A stretch of DNA of 64,000 nucleotides from positions 62,001-126,000 of the forward strand of contig VTFK01000205.1 in NCBI GenBank assembly GCA_009617715.1, read 5' to 3'. Below the pieces are notes generated by a model, which ran no database searches, was not told the origin of the DNA, and saw only the letters and a list, made by a program, of their open reading frames with translations. The position numbers and the translations under genes are program-made. Below, one piece after another: positions 25,272 through 38,110 of this stretch; positions within the stretch are counted from its first letter, which is position 1, and the number at the start of each line of letters is the position of its first letter. This stretch comes from Plectrocnemia conspersa (Eukaryota > Arthropoda > Insecta > Trichoptera > Polycentropodidae).

Positions 25272-28076
25272 TATCTACAAAAACATTTGATATTCTGTCT
25301 TAATATGCGTTTTAAACATACGTGCTCATCACAATATAATAAGAAAAATGCAAATTATTAATTAAAATATGCTTGAATAATAATAAATAAAATACTATAT
25401 GGGGACCGATTTATTTGGCCACAAATTACTGGCAACATTCTTAATCTTTCGTGGACTACGACAGAAACGCGACGGCCGCTGTCCACTTATAATTTATATT
25501 ACAATAAATATTAATGTAATTAGTATATAAATTCAATCAAGTGAAGATATCTTTGTCAAAGCCGGGATAAAAAGTTCGAGACTGTTACTGAGACTGAAAC
25601 CCAAAACTAGATATTTTCAAGAATAGAAGGATTTTTTGGTGCTCCGTTTAATAATTAAAAAAATGGCAATATACAACGTTCTATGATAATACAGCAAATT
25701 TTAACCAAAGTTTAAATAATAAAATAAAAAGATGCTAGTATAGAGAATATTAAGCATATTAACCGAACTCCTTCAAATAGATTTCCCAATCATGAGAGAA
25801 TATTTGCCATGCAGTAGTTCCAAATTAAAATATTATTTTAATATGTTTACGAATTGAAGTGTTATGAAGGACATAAGTCAACGCGTTTTTAACAAATTTT
25901 AACAAAGAAAAACACGCTCTTTTTCTCTCTCTCTTCTTCGAAAATCTCTCTTTTCAGTTAATTTTCAGCTAGGCAATAAAAACACTCCATGTGCAAAACG
26001 ATACGATATGGCACAGTTTAATTTTTTATATTGACAGGGTTAATGAGTTTGTTTTTCTGGGTTCTCTTATGAACGCAACATTTATATAAAAAGCACATGA
26101 GTTTAAGGTATTCGGCAGACAGATATTTCTCAGTAGTTACATAAGGGCTTGGAGTTTGAGCATAATATTAACTACAACCCTTATCTAACTGGACTTTCAC
26201 TTCATGATACTGCGCAGACTGAGACTATACCTGACGTCCAGATAGGAGCCTGCTAATATTTAAAAAAAAATATGGAACATTTATTGCGTATGTGTAAATT
26301 TCCAAACCTGGGTATTTTGCGTCTGCGTGCTTTTTTTTCCTATTCTTCGCACAATTCCTAACGAAAGATATATGTATATATTGTGAAAATGTTATAAGCA
26401 AGTAAAAAAAATATTTATATACTTGAATATCCCTGCCGCGTTTTGTGCTAATGTGTTTGTAATCACTTCTCTGGAGTACCAGCTATGGAGTATTTCAAGC
26501 GATCTGGTTTCCACTTCAGGAATGTCTTAAGTCAGAGATAGCGAATCTTTGGCACGCGTTAAATGAAACATTTTTTTCTCACGTGAAAGATTTACAGATG
26601 ATATTTTATATTATTATAAAGTGTTATATAATGAATATAATTTTATATACTTACAAACTTACAAATATATTTTTCTTATTAAACAGTAAATATAAAAATA
26701 TTTTAATTTAATTCATCATCATTAAAAAGTGGTTAATTTTCGATAATATACTAACATTGAACTTTCATTAAATTGAAGGGCTCTCAGAGTGATTCTTTAA
26801 AATAATGACTTCTTCGCACTTAACCTCACTCCAGATCCTGAATTTTTGTTTGTTCGAGATGAATTGAGGATCGCTAATTATTGCAATATGTGACTGTATT
26901 TTACACGGAAACAGGTTTAAGGTTCAGAATACGCTGGAGTAGCCCAGACGCCCTTCGGGTCGATGTGCTCGATTCTTCTACAGCATTCTCCCTTACACAT
27001 TCAACTGTGTCTTCGTTTCTAACCGAATGCGTCAGCCAGTTCGTGAAAGGTCGTTTATTGAACCCTGTTCTTTAAAACGAACAATCAAACGTCTAGTGGT
27101 TTATTTTCTTGAAAACTTGTACCATAATGGTTTCGATATCATAGCTGAATTATTTAGTTATTGTATTTTATTTAGTCATAATTATTTATCCTCGGTTTTG
27201 ATAGTACACTTGCAATTTGTTTTTCTCTTCTGTCGTAAATTTCTCAATGGTTAATTTCCAAGGCCTTTTTATATAAATACCGGTTTTAAATCCTTGATGG
27301 TGTTAGACTTGTAACAAGAATAGTCGATTTTATACATGAAAACGCAAAACATTTTTCGATTCAACACAATTAATAATGGTACAACAACATCTAATGGTTA
27401 AGTCTTGGTAAAGTGCTTAATATATATAGTTGGTTTATGTTAAAATTAATGTTATTTATGTGAACAGATTTACAATTATCACGACTTAGATGAATAACGT
27501 TATTCTAAATAAAATAATCTAATAAGAATCTGATTGAGTGCAGTATATAATTTTATTCAATACACGTTAGCAATGGGTAGATGAGCCATACTAGTTTTGT
27601 AAAATATTTAATATATATATATATAATCTTATCGAATCGCTTGTAATGTAGTTCAATGTCGAAAAGTTGCCAAGTCATCTCAAGGCTTGAATTTAATCAG
27701 GCGATTGAAATTGAAATGCTGCTGAAGATCTAAACTAAGACTTGCTCATCGTAATACTGATTTAGTTCTTAAAACTGTATTATCGTTATTCTATCTATCA
27801 AAAAATTAAAACTTTTTCCCCGTCTCAGAAACCAATTAGAAATGGATAATATCATATGTTCTACGATTTAAAAATAATTCAACTTTATTGGATTTTATAA
27901 TATATTAAAGCAAATCAACGGTATTTTTCTTGGCTGACATATGGATATAAAAAACAACGATCTTTTTATCTGTGTTTTATTCTGATTTTGCCCGAACCTA
28001 TTAAAAGAACGTGTTAGTGACGTTCATGAGTTGATTTAGTAAAATATGATTTTTTTTAATGTATACATACTCAGAA
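25272..28076. other. Long spacer, no gene recognised
   Basis: The first 70 bases still match the 3' flank of lectin E. After that there is mixed, less AT-rich DNA (about 25430-25480, 26060-26260 and 26880-27260) that looks like old transposon debris, but no frame carries a recognisable domain. An open frame at 26881-27254 has no motif. Confidence 0.5.
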
Positions 28077-28213
28077 GACGCGGGCGGTGAGATACTTTCT
28101 CTCTCGGTCGCTCGCGTGTTAAGTAGCGAGAGTGAGTGAGAGATAAGATCATGCAGTCCAAATGCCCTTATCTCTAAGCGATCAAGAGGGAAAGTATCTC
28201 ACCGCCCGCCCCT
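28077..28213. mobile_element. Small MITE, second member of the 4389 family
   Basis: Inverted ends gcgggcggtgagatactttc and gaaagtatctcaccgcccgc are perfect reverse complements and share ggtgagatactt with the MITE at 4389. Both copies have ctcgcgtgtt/aacacgcgag and repeated gagtgag words inside. No clear target duplication is left. It lies downstream of lectin G. Confidence 0.75.
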
Positions 28214-28457
28214 GGTGAATATCAACGGCCAAAGCACGACTAATGTTAAAATGTTAATAACAGAAAAATGACCTTTATTTTAGGAATATCTAATATTATA
28301 AATACATTTGTACATAAGTTAACTTTTTTATAATAAATAAATGTAATTTAAATTGTTTGAAAATTTATTTTTAGCACACATTTATAGAATATAACAAATA
28401 CAAAACAATTTTATTTTAAATTGTACATATTTATATAATTTTAGGAACAATTTAGTA

Positions 28458-31400
28458 TTATTGTTTAATGCTGACATCAGCAATTTTTTTCTCACAAACA
28501 TACATTGCTCTGCATTCGCAATTTATATCGTTTAAAGTGCCATCCCTAAACATGCTGCCACAATCTTCTTCTCCTAAATGACTGTCAGGTTGGTTGTTTC
28601 CCCATTTACTATACCCAGTGTTCATTAAATTTTGTCCTAAAAAAATATACATTATAAATAATATTTTGATAATATGCATTACAAGTCTTTCACGGTAATT
28701 AATAAATTGCCGTTGTAATTTAACATGAACATAAGATATTCAAAATATAATTCTATATGATTAAATTCTCATAAATTCATTAAAAATTGTGCTACGGTAT
28801 TAATGTTAAATTTTGTGGCTTCACAGACATGTTTTATTTATTGATTTTCAGTACCTTGAGTCGTAACATAAACACCTTCTCGGAGAAGATCAGTGAATCC
28901 GACGAAAATTAGGATTTTTTGAAAGTTTCCAAGGAGCTTGTGCTCAGGATATTTGGCAAATTCTTCAGTCAGCATCTTTGCTTCAGATTCACTATTTATT
29001 ATCACTAAATCTGCTTCTTCACCTTCACATGTCCTGTAGGCATCGTGCCATTTAATCGGAATTGTGTGAAATTTGTAGCAACTGTTTAGATCAGGTCTGT
29101 AAACGTAACCTAAATAAAAGCATTATTAAATTACGTCAGAAATATTGCAATGAAGGTTTTTCTATCTTTGTATATTTTTTAAATGTAAATTATTATATCT
29201 AAATATTATCAGATTAAAAAACAAACTTAAAACGAGCATATTTTAAATAAGTAAGAAACATACAATAATGATAACATTGATTATTAAAGGGCTATGACAA
29301 GCATCGTTACATTTTAAATACATTAATGTCAGTTTCGAAAGTTTCACAGATATGTGTAATCTTTATATACAGAATAGTCAGTAAGTCCCTTAAACATACA
29401 ACAAATACAAAAATATTATTTTATACAAAATTCCATAGCATTTGTAAAAATACAAATTTTAAAATAATGAGTGTAGAAGCAAATGTATGTTTTATTAGAG
29501 TCTTAGTGACGTTTGATATATAAGAAAAAGAACACACATTATCGTTTTATAATAAAATGTTTTATTTCAGTAAATTTAATTGATCGTACCTGGAATATTT
29601 GTGTCACATTCGACGTTTCTTGGAGCCATGTCTTTGACATTAATTTTGCACACAAAGAATTCTTTATTTTCGCAATTTCCATCGTTATATGTTCCATCGC
29701 GATATGCAAGAACACAATCTTCTGCGTTTTGATTGTCATTTGGTTCACCTACAGCCCAATTTAAATATATTTCATTAGAGCGCCTTCCTGTAAATAATAA
29801 TAATATGCCCATAAGCTAAACTTAAAAGCTTATTATATACTACATTGACAATGAAGTAAATTTAATAATTTACAATAATAACATTGTGGTTACATACGTA
29901 TTAAATATATAATTAAACTATAAACATTCAAATTGTGGTAATAATTTGTTAATTTATTAATTCACAATGTGTGACAACACATAAGAATGTATAATTGCCA
30001 AACAATACTTTTAGTTCCAATTGATTTTATAATACTACTTTGCTTCTAATATAATATTATTATATACGCTATGAAAATCTCTTAAGAGAAACAAACCATA
30101 TACAAGCGTCAGACAGATTTTTAAAAACATTTTTAACTTCAACCAAAGGCAACAATGTAAATATCTGAAAAATTAATCACCATTTTCTTTGTGCACTTTT
30201 GTAGTAAACGAATGAAATACTCCTGTAAAATAAATGGTTTTATGAAAAGACAAGAAAATATATATTTTTTTCATAAGTATAAAGAAAAAAGTGAAACTGA
30301 AAAATTTGGGTTTTAGTAGAAGAAAAAGTATCCATAAAAAAGTTCAATCTTATAACCCATAATGTATTAAAAAGTAATAAAAAACAGATTAACAAACCAA
30401 ACTCGAAAGATAAATGTTATTTTTGTTATTTATCATATGTATTATCTGTTTAAAAAATCATTAAAAAAAATGTAAAAGTTTACTTGGGCTAAATAAATTT
30501 TTATTTTAGATTTTTTTTCAACCAAAGCTTAAAAAATCCAAAAATCCTAATTTTATACCATTATTAATTTTTTATGGCATATTTATTATTGTAAAAAATA
30601 TATTATATTTATAAAAAAAACATTGGTTTATAAGAGTAAATGTTTTCTTGTATAAAAAATCAATAACTCATAAACAACAAAAATCACCAGATAAACATTA
30701 TGTTGCGTTATTAAAATTGGTATAATTCTAGTTTAATCTGATTTGGCAAGTTTATTACAAAAAATATGTAAGTTTTAACGAAGTTGAGTATAAATTTTTA
30801 GTTTTAGAATTTTTCTCATTAAATTCTCTAAAAAATAAAATGTATAATTTTTTTACTATTATATTTTTAATTGATGTTTGATTTCATTGTGACATTACTA
30901 TTTTATTGCGGATATTATTTTAAAAGAATGACTCATAATAAAATAAATAACACTTAAAAATTTAGCTTTTCGTAAAAAAGTGGCAATAATTTTCAAAAAA
31001 TCATGTCACAAATTATGATCTGTTTCAAAAAGCTTATTTCAAAAATATATGTAAAAGTTTTAACGAAGCTCGTAATAAATTTTAGTTTTAAAATTCTTCC
31101 AACAAACGCTTCAAAATATTTTATACCAATATATATATATATATATATATCGATGTATAATTTCAAAAGTATTAATATTGCAAAAGGCATAATAATCTAT
31201 AAAAAAATACGATATTAAGAAAAACTAAACACTAAAAAGTTTGGCTTTTTAGCAGTAAATAAAAAAGTTTGATCTTTTCAACCATTACAACCATTAAGAT
31301 AAAGATAAATTTAATTTATATTATATTGTTGTACTTTATGTATAACTTACTTTAAAAAGGTTATTACAAAAATTTTAACAAAAACCACATACATAAACCT

Positions 31401-33297
31401 AAAAGTTTTAACGAATTTTAAACAAACGCTTCGAAAAAATTAAAAAGTACTAATTTAACAAAGTTGATGATATGTTTTAGATAAAAATGTTTTCAACAAA
31501 TAATTTTAAAAATAATATTATTAAAAAACACCAATATTTATATTGATGTACGATTTAAATAGCATAGTTATTACCAATGTAACAAGCAAAATATTTATAA
31601 AAAAAAGTTTGCCTTTTTAAAAAAAATTAGCACTAAAAATCGCGGCTTCTTAAAAAAAAAGTTTCGATATAGAGCTTGATTTTGAGAACAATAATGTATT
31701 ACAAAATAATCAAAATCGAATAAAAAAAAATATTTTCATTGTTACACTTCTATGTAGTTTATTATAATAATTATACTACTGTTAAAAATAGATAAAAATA
31801 GTGACAATATTTTATTACTTATTATTCCAAGAACAAAAGAATCTTAAATTTTTAGCTGTTTTAAACAACTATTTTTTCATTACAATGGTGCTATGATCTA
31901 AAAAAATGAGGGAAAACAATTTTATCAAACGAGCTGTCGGTACCTCACTGTCGTGAGGTACCACAGCTAATGAGTGTGTGTGCTAATTCCGGACACTCGT
32001 CTTTTTGGATTTTAAATTATCGCTTCCACCTGCTGATTTTAAATAATTAAACTAACTATGCTTATTTAAATTGGTTAATAGTTTATTTAGATACATAATT
32101 TTTGCTTTTGGTCGTAGAAACAAAATTTCACAAAACAAATCAAAATTTTACTTATATGAGTATGTTGTACACGCTAAGTACTGAATTTTTCATATTATCT
32201 ACGAGTATTGAGTTTTATAAAGAGCATATATATATATACTGTATTTTACTTTAAGAATTTTCGCATAGAAAATGTTAAAAATCCTTAACGATGATAGGAT
32301 ATTTTGATAGAATTTAGTTGATTTTAAAAATTTATGTTTATATATTTAAAATTCGTGCTTTTTACCATAATTCAAATACATATCTTATTAAACCATGACT
32401 TTACTTTACATAAAATATGATTTATACTAATATATGATATTAACAACTATTTCAATACTTTATTTACTACATAATCTGCAAGTATTTGTTTTATAAAGAA
32501 CATACAAAATTTTTGATAGTGTATATCTTGAATTTGGCCATTCCTAAAAAAAATGATCTGATGGACAAAAATGGATAATAATCGTTTACCCAGATAAAAA
32601 AATTTAATTTACACTTTTAAATGTTATTATCAATGTCAATAGAATTAAGGCAATCAAATTATAAGTTGAGAACTTCAAATGTTAAAATTTGAATTTTGAG
32701 ATATCAAGTAATTTTAAATTATGTTTACATTTGATTTGAATATTTATTTGTGATAATAAAAATTGTGCTAATAAGAAACAACCAGTACGACCTTTATGGT
32801 GACTTCTAGTGATTAATATTTACATACAAAATAATAGCAGTATAGAAAATAAATTCCTACTCAGATGTTATCATATAAAATTTATTATAATATAATTTTA
32901 AATACCGTCAATTGGTACAAAGATTCCTTCGGCATAAATGTCGTGTATGCCTATGAAGTACTTGTTGATTGCTGGTTTAGTAAAGTTATTGATTGCTCGA
33001 AGTTCCTCTTTTCCGCTAGGAATCAAAAGTTGTGTTCCTTCTGCCAAGCAAGTAGCAACGGCGTCGGAAAAGTTCAACTTGATAGTATGAACCTTGTAGA
33101 ATGCATCGAGCTCGCTTATCAATATATAGTCTTTTCGAAAAACTAAATTTGGCTCTGCATCTGGAACTATGTGTTTAGGTTAATATTTACCAAAGTCATA
33201 TCGTAATGATGGTTATGCTACCAATTGGCGATGGTGTTATTCCGTGAACAGAAACGCCGATAAAGGCCCAAAGCAAAAATTTTACGTTGTTGGACAT
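28458..33297 (-). CDS. Secreted dual-CTLD lectin with a 3.1-kb intron (lectin G)
   Basis: Exons 33297-33222, 33166-32906, 29787-29590, 29109-28855, 28636-28458 (TAA); GT-AG, phase 1; 969 bases, 322 residues. The signal peptide has the core VKFLLWAFIGVSVHG. CTLD1 (about 26-165): FRKDYILISELDAFYKVH, KYFIGIHDIYAEG, GEPN and YNDGNC, mannose-type. CTLD2 (about 179-310): LNSCYKFHTIPIKW, FVGFTDLL, NQPD and LNDINC, galactose-type. The short tail ends VSIKQ and lacks the LPDE end shared by most neighbours. Its second exon is 261 bases, exactly as in CTLD3 of lectin B. Intron 2 is 3.1 kb, while the same intron in lectin D is 0.3 kb; it has grown by AT-rich repeats. The promoter has a kappaB site at 33389. 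Confidence 0.88.
30270..31660. repeat. Degenerate tandem repeats in intron 2 of lectin G
   Basis: A set of words recurs in the same order: gttttaacgaag, then ttttagttttaaaattctt, then a gatgta-gattt block, then aaaaagtttggctttttag. Copies of the last word start near 30305, 30956, 31235 and 31600. The units are diverged and of unequal length, roughly 280-650 bases apart. A short AT microsatellite lies at 31130-31151. There is no coding potential. Confidence 0.5.
31932..31968. other. Strong short hairpin
   Basis: agctgt-c-ggtacctcac, loop tgtc, gtgaggtacc-acagct: a 16-base-pair stem with one bulged base, in intron 2 of lectin G. It is much more GC-rich than its surroundings. It is too short for a typical insect pre-microRNA and could be the core of a small foldback insertion. 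Confidence 0.7.
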
Positions 33298-33357
33298 TTT
33301 GCTTGAGATACGTGTTCACACTTGACAATCCACCGTCGAACTGTTCTTTACACATAT

Positions 33358-33362
33358 ACTGA
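33358..33362 (-). promoter_or_regulatory. Initiator-like TCAGT of lectin G
   Basis: TCAGT on the minus strand in the setting AATCAGTATATGTG, 61 bases before the ATG. The same TCAGTATATG words occur before lectins E and F, which supports a real start region. Confidence 0.45.
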
Positions 33363-33388
33363 TTAAACATAATACTTGAATAAATACT

Positions 33389-33398
33389 GGGATTTCCC
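33389..33398. promoter_or_regulatory. kappaB site before lectin G
   Basis: GGGATTTCCC, a perfect palindromic match to the Rel/NF-kappaB consensus, 92 bases before the start codon and about 30 bases before the TCAGT initiator-like word. This position fits induction by Toll or Imd signalling. No equally good site was seen close to the starts of the other intact genes. Confidence 0.55.
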
Positions 33399-33419
33399 TT
33401 TCCATTACAGTAGTGGGTA

Positions 33420-34920
33420 TTAAATCTAAGCTAATCATGTGGATGGCGTGATTGAAGTGTTATTGAAAAAATGTGTAGTAACGAATACAAAATAAGTATA
33501 CAATTATAATTACTACACATATTTTTTGCTTGTTATGGTAAATATATTTAGTATATTTTACTTATTAATAACAATTTTATTTGAAGTTGAATTGGTCGTG
33601 AATATGCATTCTCATTTCTCGATGATTTTCATTTCTAGAAAAATGAGAATTCGAGAAATTTTGATAAATGAAAAAAAATATGTAATACCGTATTGCAGAT
33701 ACTTTATTATTAAAATAACCCTTTAAAAAACACATGCCATCTAAAGTAGAATCAAACATACTCGTTCTTTTTTTTTGTTAAAATAATTTCGGCCGTTGAA
33801 AAATTCTTCTCGTTTTGTGTCGATATTGATTTATTCAATTACAAGGCTTTTATTTTACATATTTTTGCTTTTGACGAATATCTAAAGAAGCATTTTTTGA
33901 CCGGTGAAAGATTCTGGATTTTACAAATATTTAATTAATGACATCAATGTCTGGTTTCTTTATAATTTATTTTTAGTTTTCAGTTGAAATTTTAAGCTTA
34001 GTTTAGCATTGATACTTTCCAATTGTTTTAATAAAAAAAAATTGGGCTCCTTTGGTTGTCAATAATAATTGTGAGACAATTGTCAATAACAGCTGTTGCT
34101 ACTTTACAAATACAATATAAAAAAAATTGTTCGGATTATCGAAAAAATAGCCCTAATTCATTTTGCATTCTGCAGATTTCCATGCGTAATTTCTTTTTAT
34201 CTGAGCGGATTCTTAAATAACCAAAGCAAAGATAAATCCACCGGCCGGTTAGAGTAATAGAAAATCCCAAAAAAATTGTTTTTAATCTTTCGAGAAAGTA
34301 TGCATATTTTGAAATATCTGGCACAAACACCTTCAGAATGGTTTCTTATCTGAGTGTCTTATTTTATTACTTAAGCAAAAAGAAGGCGTCACGATAAATA
34401 CAATAAAATATGCTAGTGTAAAAACCAATTAAAAAATGCACGTAAATAAAATAAGGCATAATTGAAACCAAAGATGAGTTAAATTATGCGTTAGCTCGTC
34501 AAAGGTATACTAATGGCAAAGCTATAATAATATATGCCCTAATGATAAATTCTTAGAAAAGAGGAGCAATTTCGCTGTCGTAAAAGTCGGTCATAGATCT
34601 TTAAAAAGGATACGTATTTCATAGAAAAGTACCCCCATGGCGCTGCAGATAATTGCCTCTAAGAAATGCCGTTCTTCGCGAAATTACGACACTCCTATCG
34701 ATTTCCAATTGGTAAAAAGGACAGACTAGAACCCGAACCCAGTGTTTTTAAAAATTACATATCTGGTTGTCCTCTGACATGACTTTGCCGAACTTTGCAG
34801 AGCGATAAATCATAAATACGATATAGAGAAAAAACAGCTTTTATTCTCGATGTCACAATAATACACATATGAGATTTTAAACGAATCAAAAAATAATATA
34901 ATAAAATAAATGCTCGCTTA
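33420..34920. other. Spacer, no gene recognised
   Basis: AT-rich DNA with a short imperfect inverted repeat near 33606-33655 (attctcattt ... aaaatgagaat). The less AT-rich part 34560-34800 has no readable frame with a known domain. Confidence 0.5.
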
Positions 34921-34939
34921 GTTTAGAATTGAAAGCAAA

Positions 34940-35535
34940 TGTACGTCGCACACATTGTGTGAATTGTGCTGTATATGGAGTTGATGTTGAAGATGACGTG
35001 GTTTCGGATATTTAGAGAGGGAACTTTTGATGCATGCAATTTTACAAGCTGTCACCACAGACGTGGATAAAGACTATGATTGACAGTGACTGATATTTAA
35101 CAACACGGGATATTGATCGAACACTAAACATTATTCCCACTACTGTTATGAAACATTTACAAAACCTTGGATGTGATATTCAAGCAGCTCTATACATTAA
35201 TTGAGCGGTAAATAATTAATGAACATAATTTCTGCTTGCCACTTGTTTTTAAAAGTGGAAACGAGTTTTCTTAAACAACTTACGCGTAGATTCAAACAAC
35301 AACGTTAGTTGAAAAATATCATGGTCACAGCGGGATAAGCCAGTACAGATCATCGAAAAGGTTAGATTACATCCAAAGGTCATGTTGTGTATCCGATTCG
35401 ATTCGAAGAGTACCGCCTGCTGCTATCAAACCGAAAAATCCATTCCCCTAAATACTGCTTACAATTGACGAAACTGAAAAAAAGGTTAGAGTTTGTCAAT
35501 ATAAAGGGCATCGTGTTTCACCATAACAATGCCGG
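34940..35535 (+). mobile_element. Decayed mariner transposase, copy 1
   Basis: Despite many stops and shifts, the transposase outline is readable: a VDVEDDVVSDI piece near 34985 and WSQRDKPVQIIEKVRLHPKV near 35330-35385, followed by MLCIRFDSK (the catalytic-domain strand written MLCIWWD in active copies) and finally a gtgtttcaccataacaatgc piece at 35512 (the FHHDNA block). The block order fits the cecropia-like mariner group. No terminal repeats were identified. Confidence 0.7.
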
Positions 35536-36509
35536 AAATAAATATATGATGAATGAGATGTTTTAGTGCGTCTAACATATAATCTAGTTTTTTTATATAG
35601 AACCTTAATTAAAAGTTTAATTTTATAAATATATATTTTAGAAAAAAATATATAAAACATTCTAAGAAAAAATATATCATATATTTCAAATATATATTTG
35701 TGCTTTATTGTGGAGTGGGTAAGAGAAAGTTAACGAAAATTAATACAAAATAACTTGACACATCAAGCAAGACTAGTTAAACATATCTAGTAATGTATAA
35801 TCACAATAATAACAACTTAAAATAAATAAATAACTACTGATTTATAATAGTAATATGCGTGACTCTGATTAGCGTTATTCTTCGAAACGTCCAAAATTTT
35901 CCACACATGAAATTTCAAAGAAAAAAATAGAGGGTTTTTCCCACTATTCAACATCCGTAAACATATTGCCTGCTACTACTTTCCTTATGCATATCTCACC
36001 ATGTTCTTGCCAGAATAAGATAGTTTTAACCTCGGCTCCATTTTTTTCATTTTTTCAATAAATCGTTTATCTCAATACGATAATAAATCTTATATATATA
36101 TAATATAATATTAAATACTATACATTTTACTAATTTATAACAATATAATATAATGCAAATAATAGTATGTATATAATAAAACGTTGATGGTTACAGTTTA
36201 AAGAAAAAAACTAAAATCCTTTATCAATTTATAAAATAAAGAAAAAACAATGGATGCTAATTTTAATACAATAACCTTAAAATTTTCTTTCTGAAACCAT
36301 TAAAATGTAACATTTAGCCTCAAAAGCAATATGTACCTTAGCATTTTATGCTTGCATTTAATTATTTTAAATGGTTGTTTCAATCCTAAACAACGATACA
36401 TGATATTATTGGGCTAAATGTGATTACGCCAAATACTTTTATATTATTTTCTAGTATGAAAATAATAATATTCTATCAATGTTGGTACTTTCAAAGCTAA
36501 TAGAATCTG

Positions 36510-38110
36510 AAGATAAACAAATCCCCAGTTAACAATGTAGTTGCAGCGGAAATGATTAATTAACTTGGAGAAAATGGTATTGCCATGTTGTCTTATATAT
36601 GCAACAAAGTATAAAAAAGCGGAATATCGCCTCAAGACTGGGTGGACTTTATATTTATTCTCTTTAACAAAAAAAAGATCTTCCAAAAAGTGTAAACAGC
36701 AGTAAAATAATATTATATTATATATAAATAAAATTACGATTGCATAATTATATAGGTTGGATCTATATGAAGGAGTATACTCAATATTTGCCAAATTATC
36801 TTAAAATGTCAAGAAATTAAAAATCTATAAATTCTTTGCTACTTACACTATACAAAGTCATATGATTGTGAAAAGTAGGAAGGCTTTTGGATGTATTGTC
36901 AAATATGGGAATCCTAACACATTTTTAAGCTCATATCAAAGCGATGCAGCAGTAATACGAGTGAAATCCTCGAAAGCAAATAAGTTCGAAATTGGAAAAG
37001 GAGTAAGACAAGTGTGCATCACCTGAGCAATTCAATATCTACTAAGAATACATAATTTGAAGGGCATTGGATGAATGGAATAGCGGCATATAAATTTGAG
37101 CAAACAACAGTCGAACTTTGATACGCCGATGATACCACAATAACCCTTTTACCGCGAATGGCTTCTATAGAAGTCATCAAGAAAATCGCCAGTACTCATT
37201 AGGCACCTAAAGGTGCCATTAACATTTAAGCCTAAAAATATAGTTATTTATAGGGTTTCTAAACCGGGTTAGAACCGAAACTGCGTAATTTTAACGGTTA
37301 TCTGGTTCTTTTCATTGCAATATAATGTTCAATTTTTTTTTAATTAAACTTCTGTTTTAACACGATTTTAAAGAAGCAAAATTCTGTCTTTTTTTATATT
37401 TTGCAAAACCGATTTAGTGATTAGTTAAACCCTTCCAGGCAACAATATTCGGTGCTTCCAAAAAGTCCGTTAAAATCACAGCTGCATACAGAGTAGGTAG
37501 TGATAAGCGGGGTATCGAAAATCAAATCGGGGTATCAAGATAAAATTCAAAATCCGAGATATATAATATTCGTAAATTAATACTCCGGGTCAGTATATAA
37601 TAGTTGACAAAAATTACCCGGAACTGAACCGGGTAATGAATTTGGGCGGGTATTTGGATGCCCTAGTTATTTAGTATAAATTAAGGTTGTAAATCAATTG
37701 AATTTATTGAACCATAATATTAAAAAAAAATAAAACATGAATAGATGCTCCCTACATATTAACAAATTTCTAAATGGCGCGCAAAAATATCAGCTGCGGT
37801 GAAAGGGTTAATAACAAGTACTACTGACAAGTTGTTAAACTACGTCAAAATAGAACAACTTTCTAGGCCTTAAAACTCACAGATCTAAGAAGAAAGTCAT
37901 GATTATCGATAGAAGACATGTCTCACGCTAATTATTAAAACAAATACAAACATTGGAGATATTAAATGACTTTGTTTACTTGCATTTTGAATAAGTAAAG
38001 ATGAAATGAAGCATGAAGCGAATTCTTCAGAGAAAGATCCCTGATTCGCTGGTCTTGGTCGTAAGAGAAATTATTCGAGCATACTTCTCTGGAAAACTTC
38101 AGATGGAATT
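36510..38110 (+). mobile_element. Decayed RTE/BovB-like LINE reverse transcriptase
   Basis: Successive blocks of one reverse transcriptase appear in order on the + strand: AAEMIN*LGENGIAMLSYIC with SPQDWVDFIF (36541-36655); EIGKGVRQVCIT (near 36990) and LRYADDTTI (near 37115, the catalytic YADD); then, after a nested insertion, LLNYVKIEQLS and VMIIDRR-like text (37827-37920) and a DFVYL-like block (near 37970). Frame breaks are frequent. The insertion at 37144-37807 splits the frame just after YADDTTI. Confidence 0.7.
37144..37807. mobile_element. TTAA-type DNA element nested in the LINE
   Basis: The left end CCCTTTTACCGCG and the reverse complement of the right end, CCCTTTCACCGCA, are matching terminal repeats. 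The right flank is TTAA; the left flank is ATAA, probably decayed. The LINE reading resumes directly on the other side (ataacaagtactactgac), so the insertion is precise. No transposase frame was seen inside; it is a non-autonomous piggyBac-like element. Confidence 0.65.

Noticed and set aside
26881..27254. Two overlapping open frames on the + strand
   Set aside because: Neither has a recognisable domain; the frames overlap in a way that suggests decay.
30270..31660. CRISPR-like array
   Set aside because: The repeated words are unequal in length and spacing and strongly diverged, and the genome is eukaryotic.
36444..36794. 116-residue open frame on the minus strand
   Set aside because: The + strand of the same DNA carries reverse-transcriptase blocks of the LINE; the frame is its shadow.
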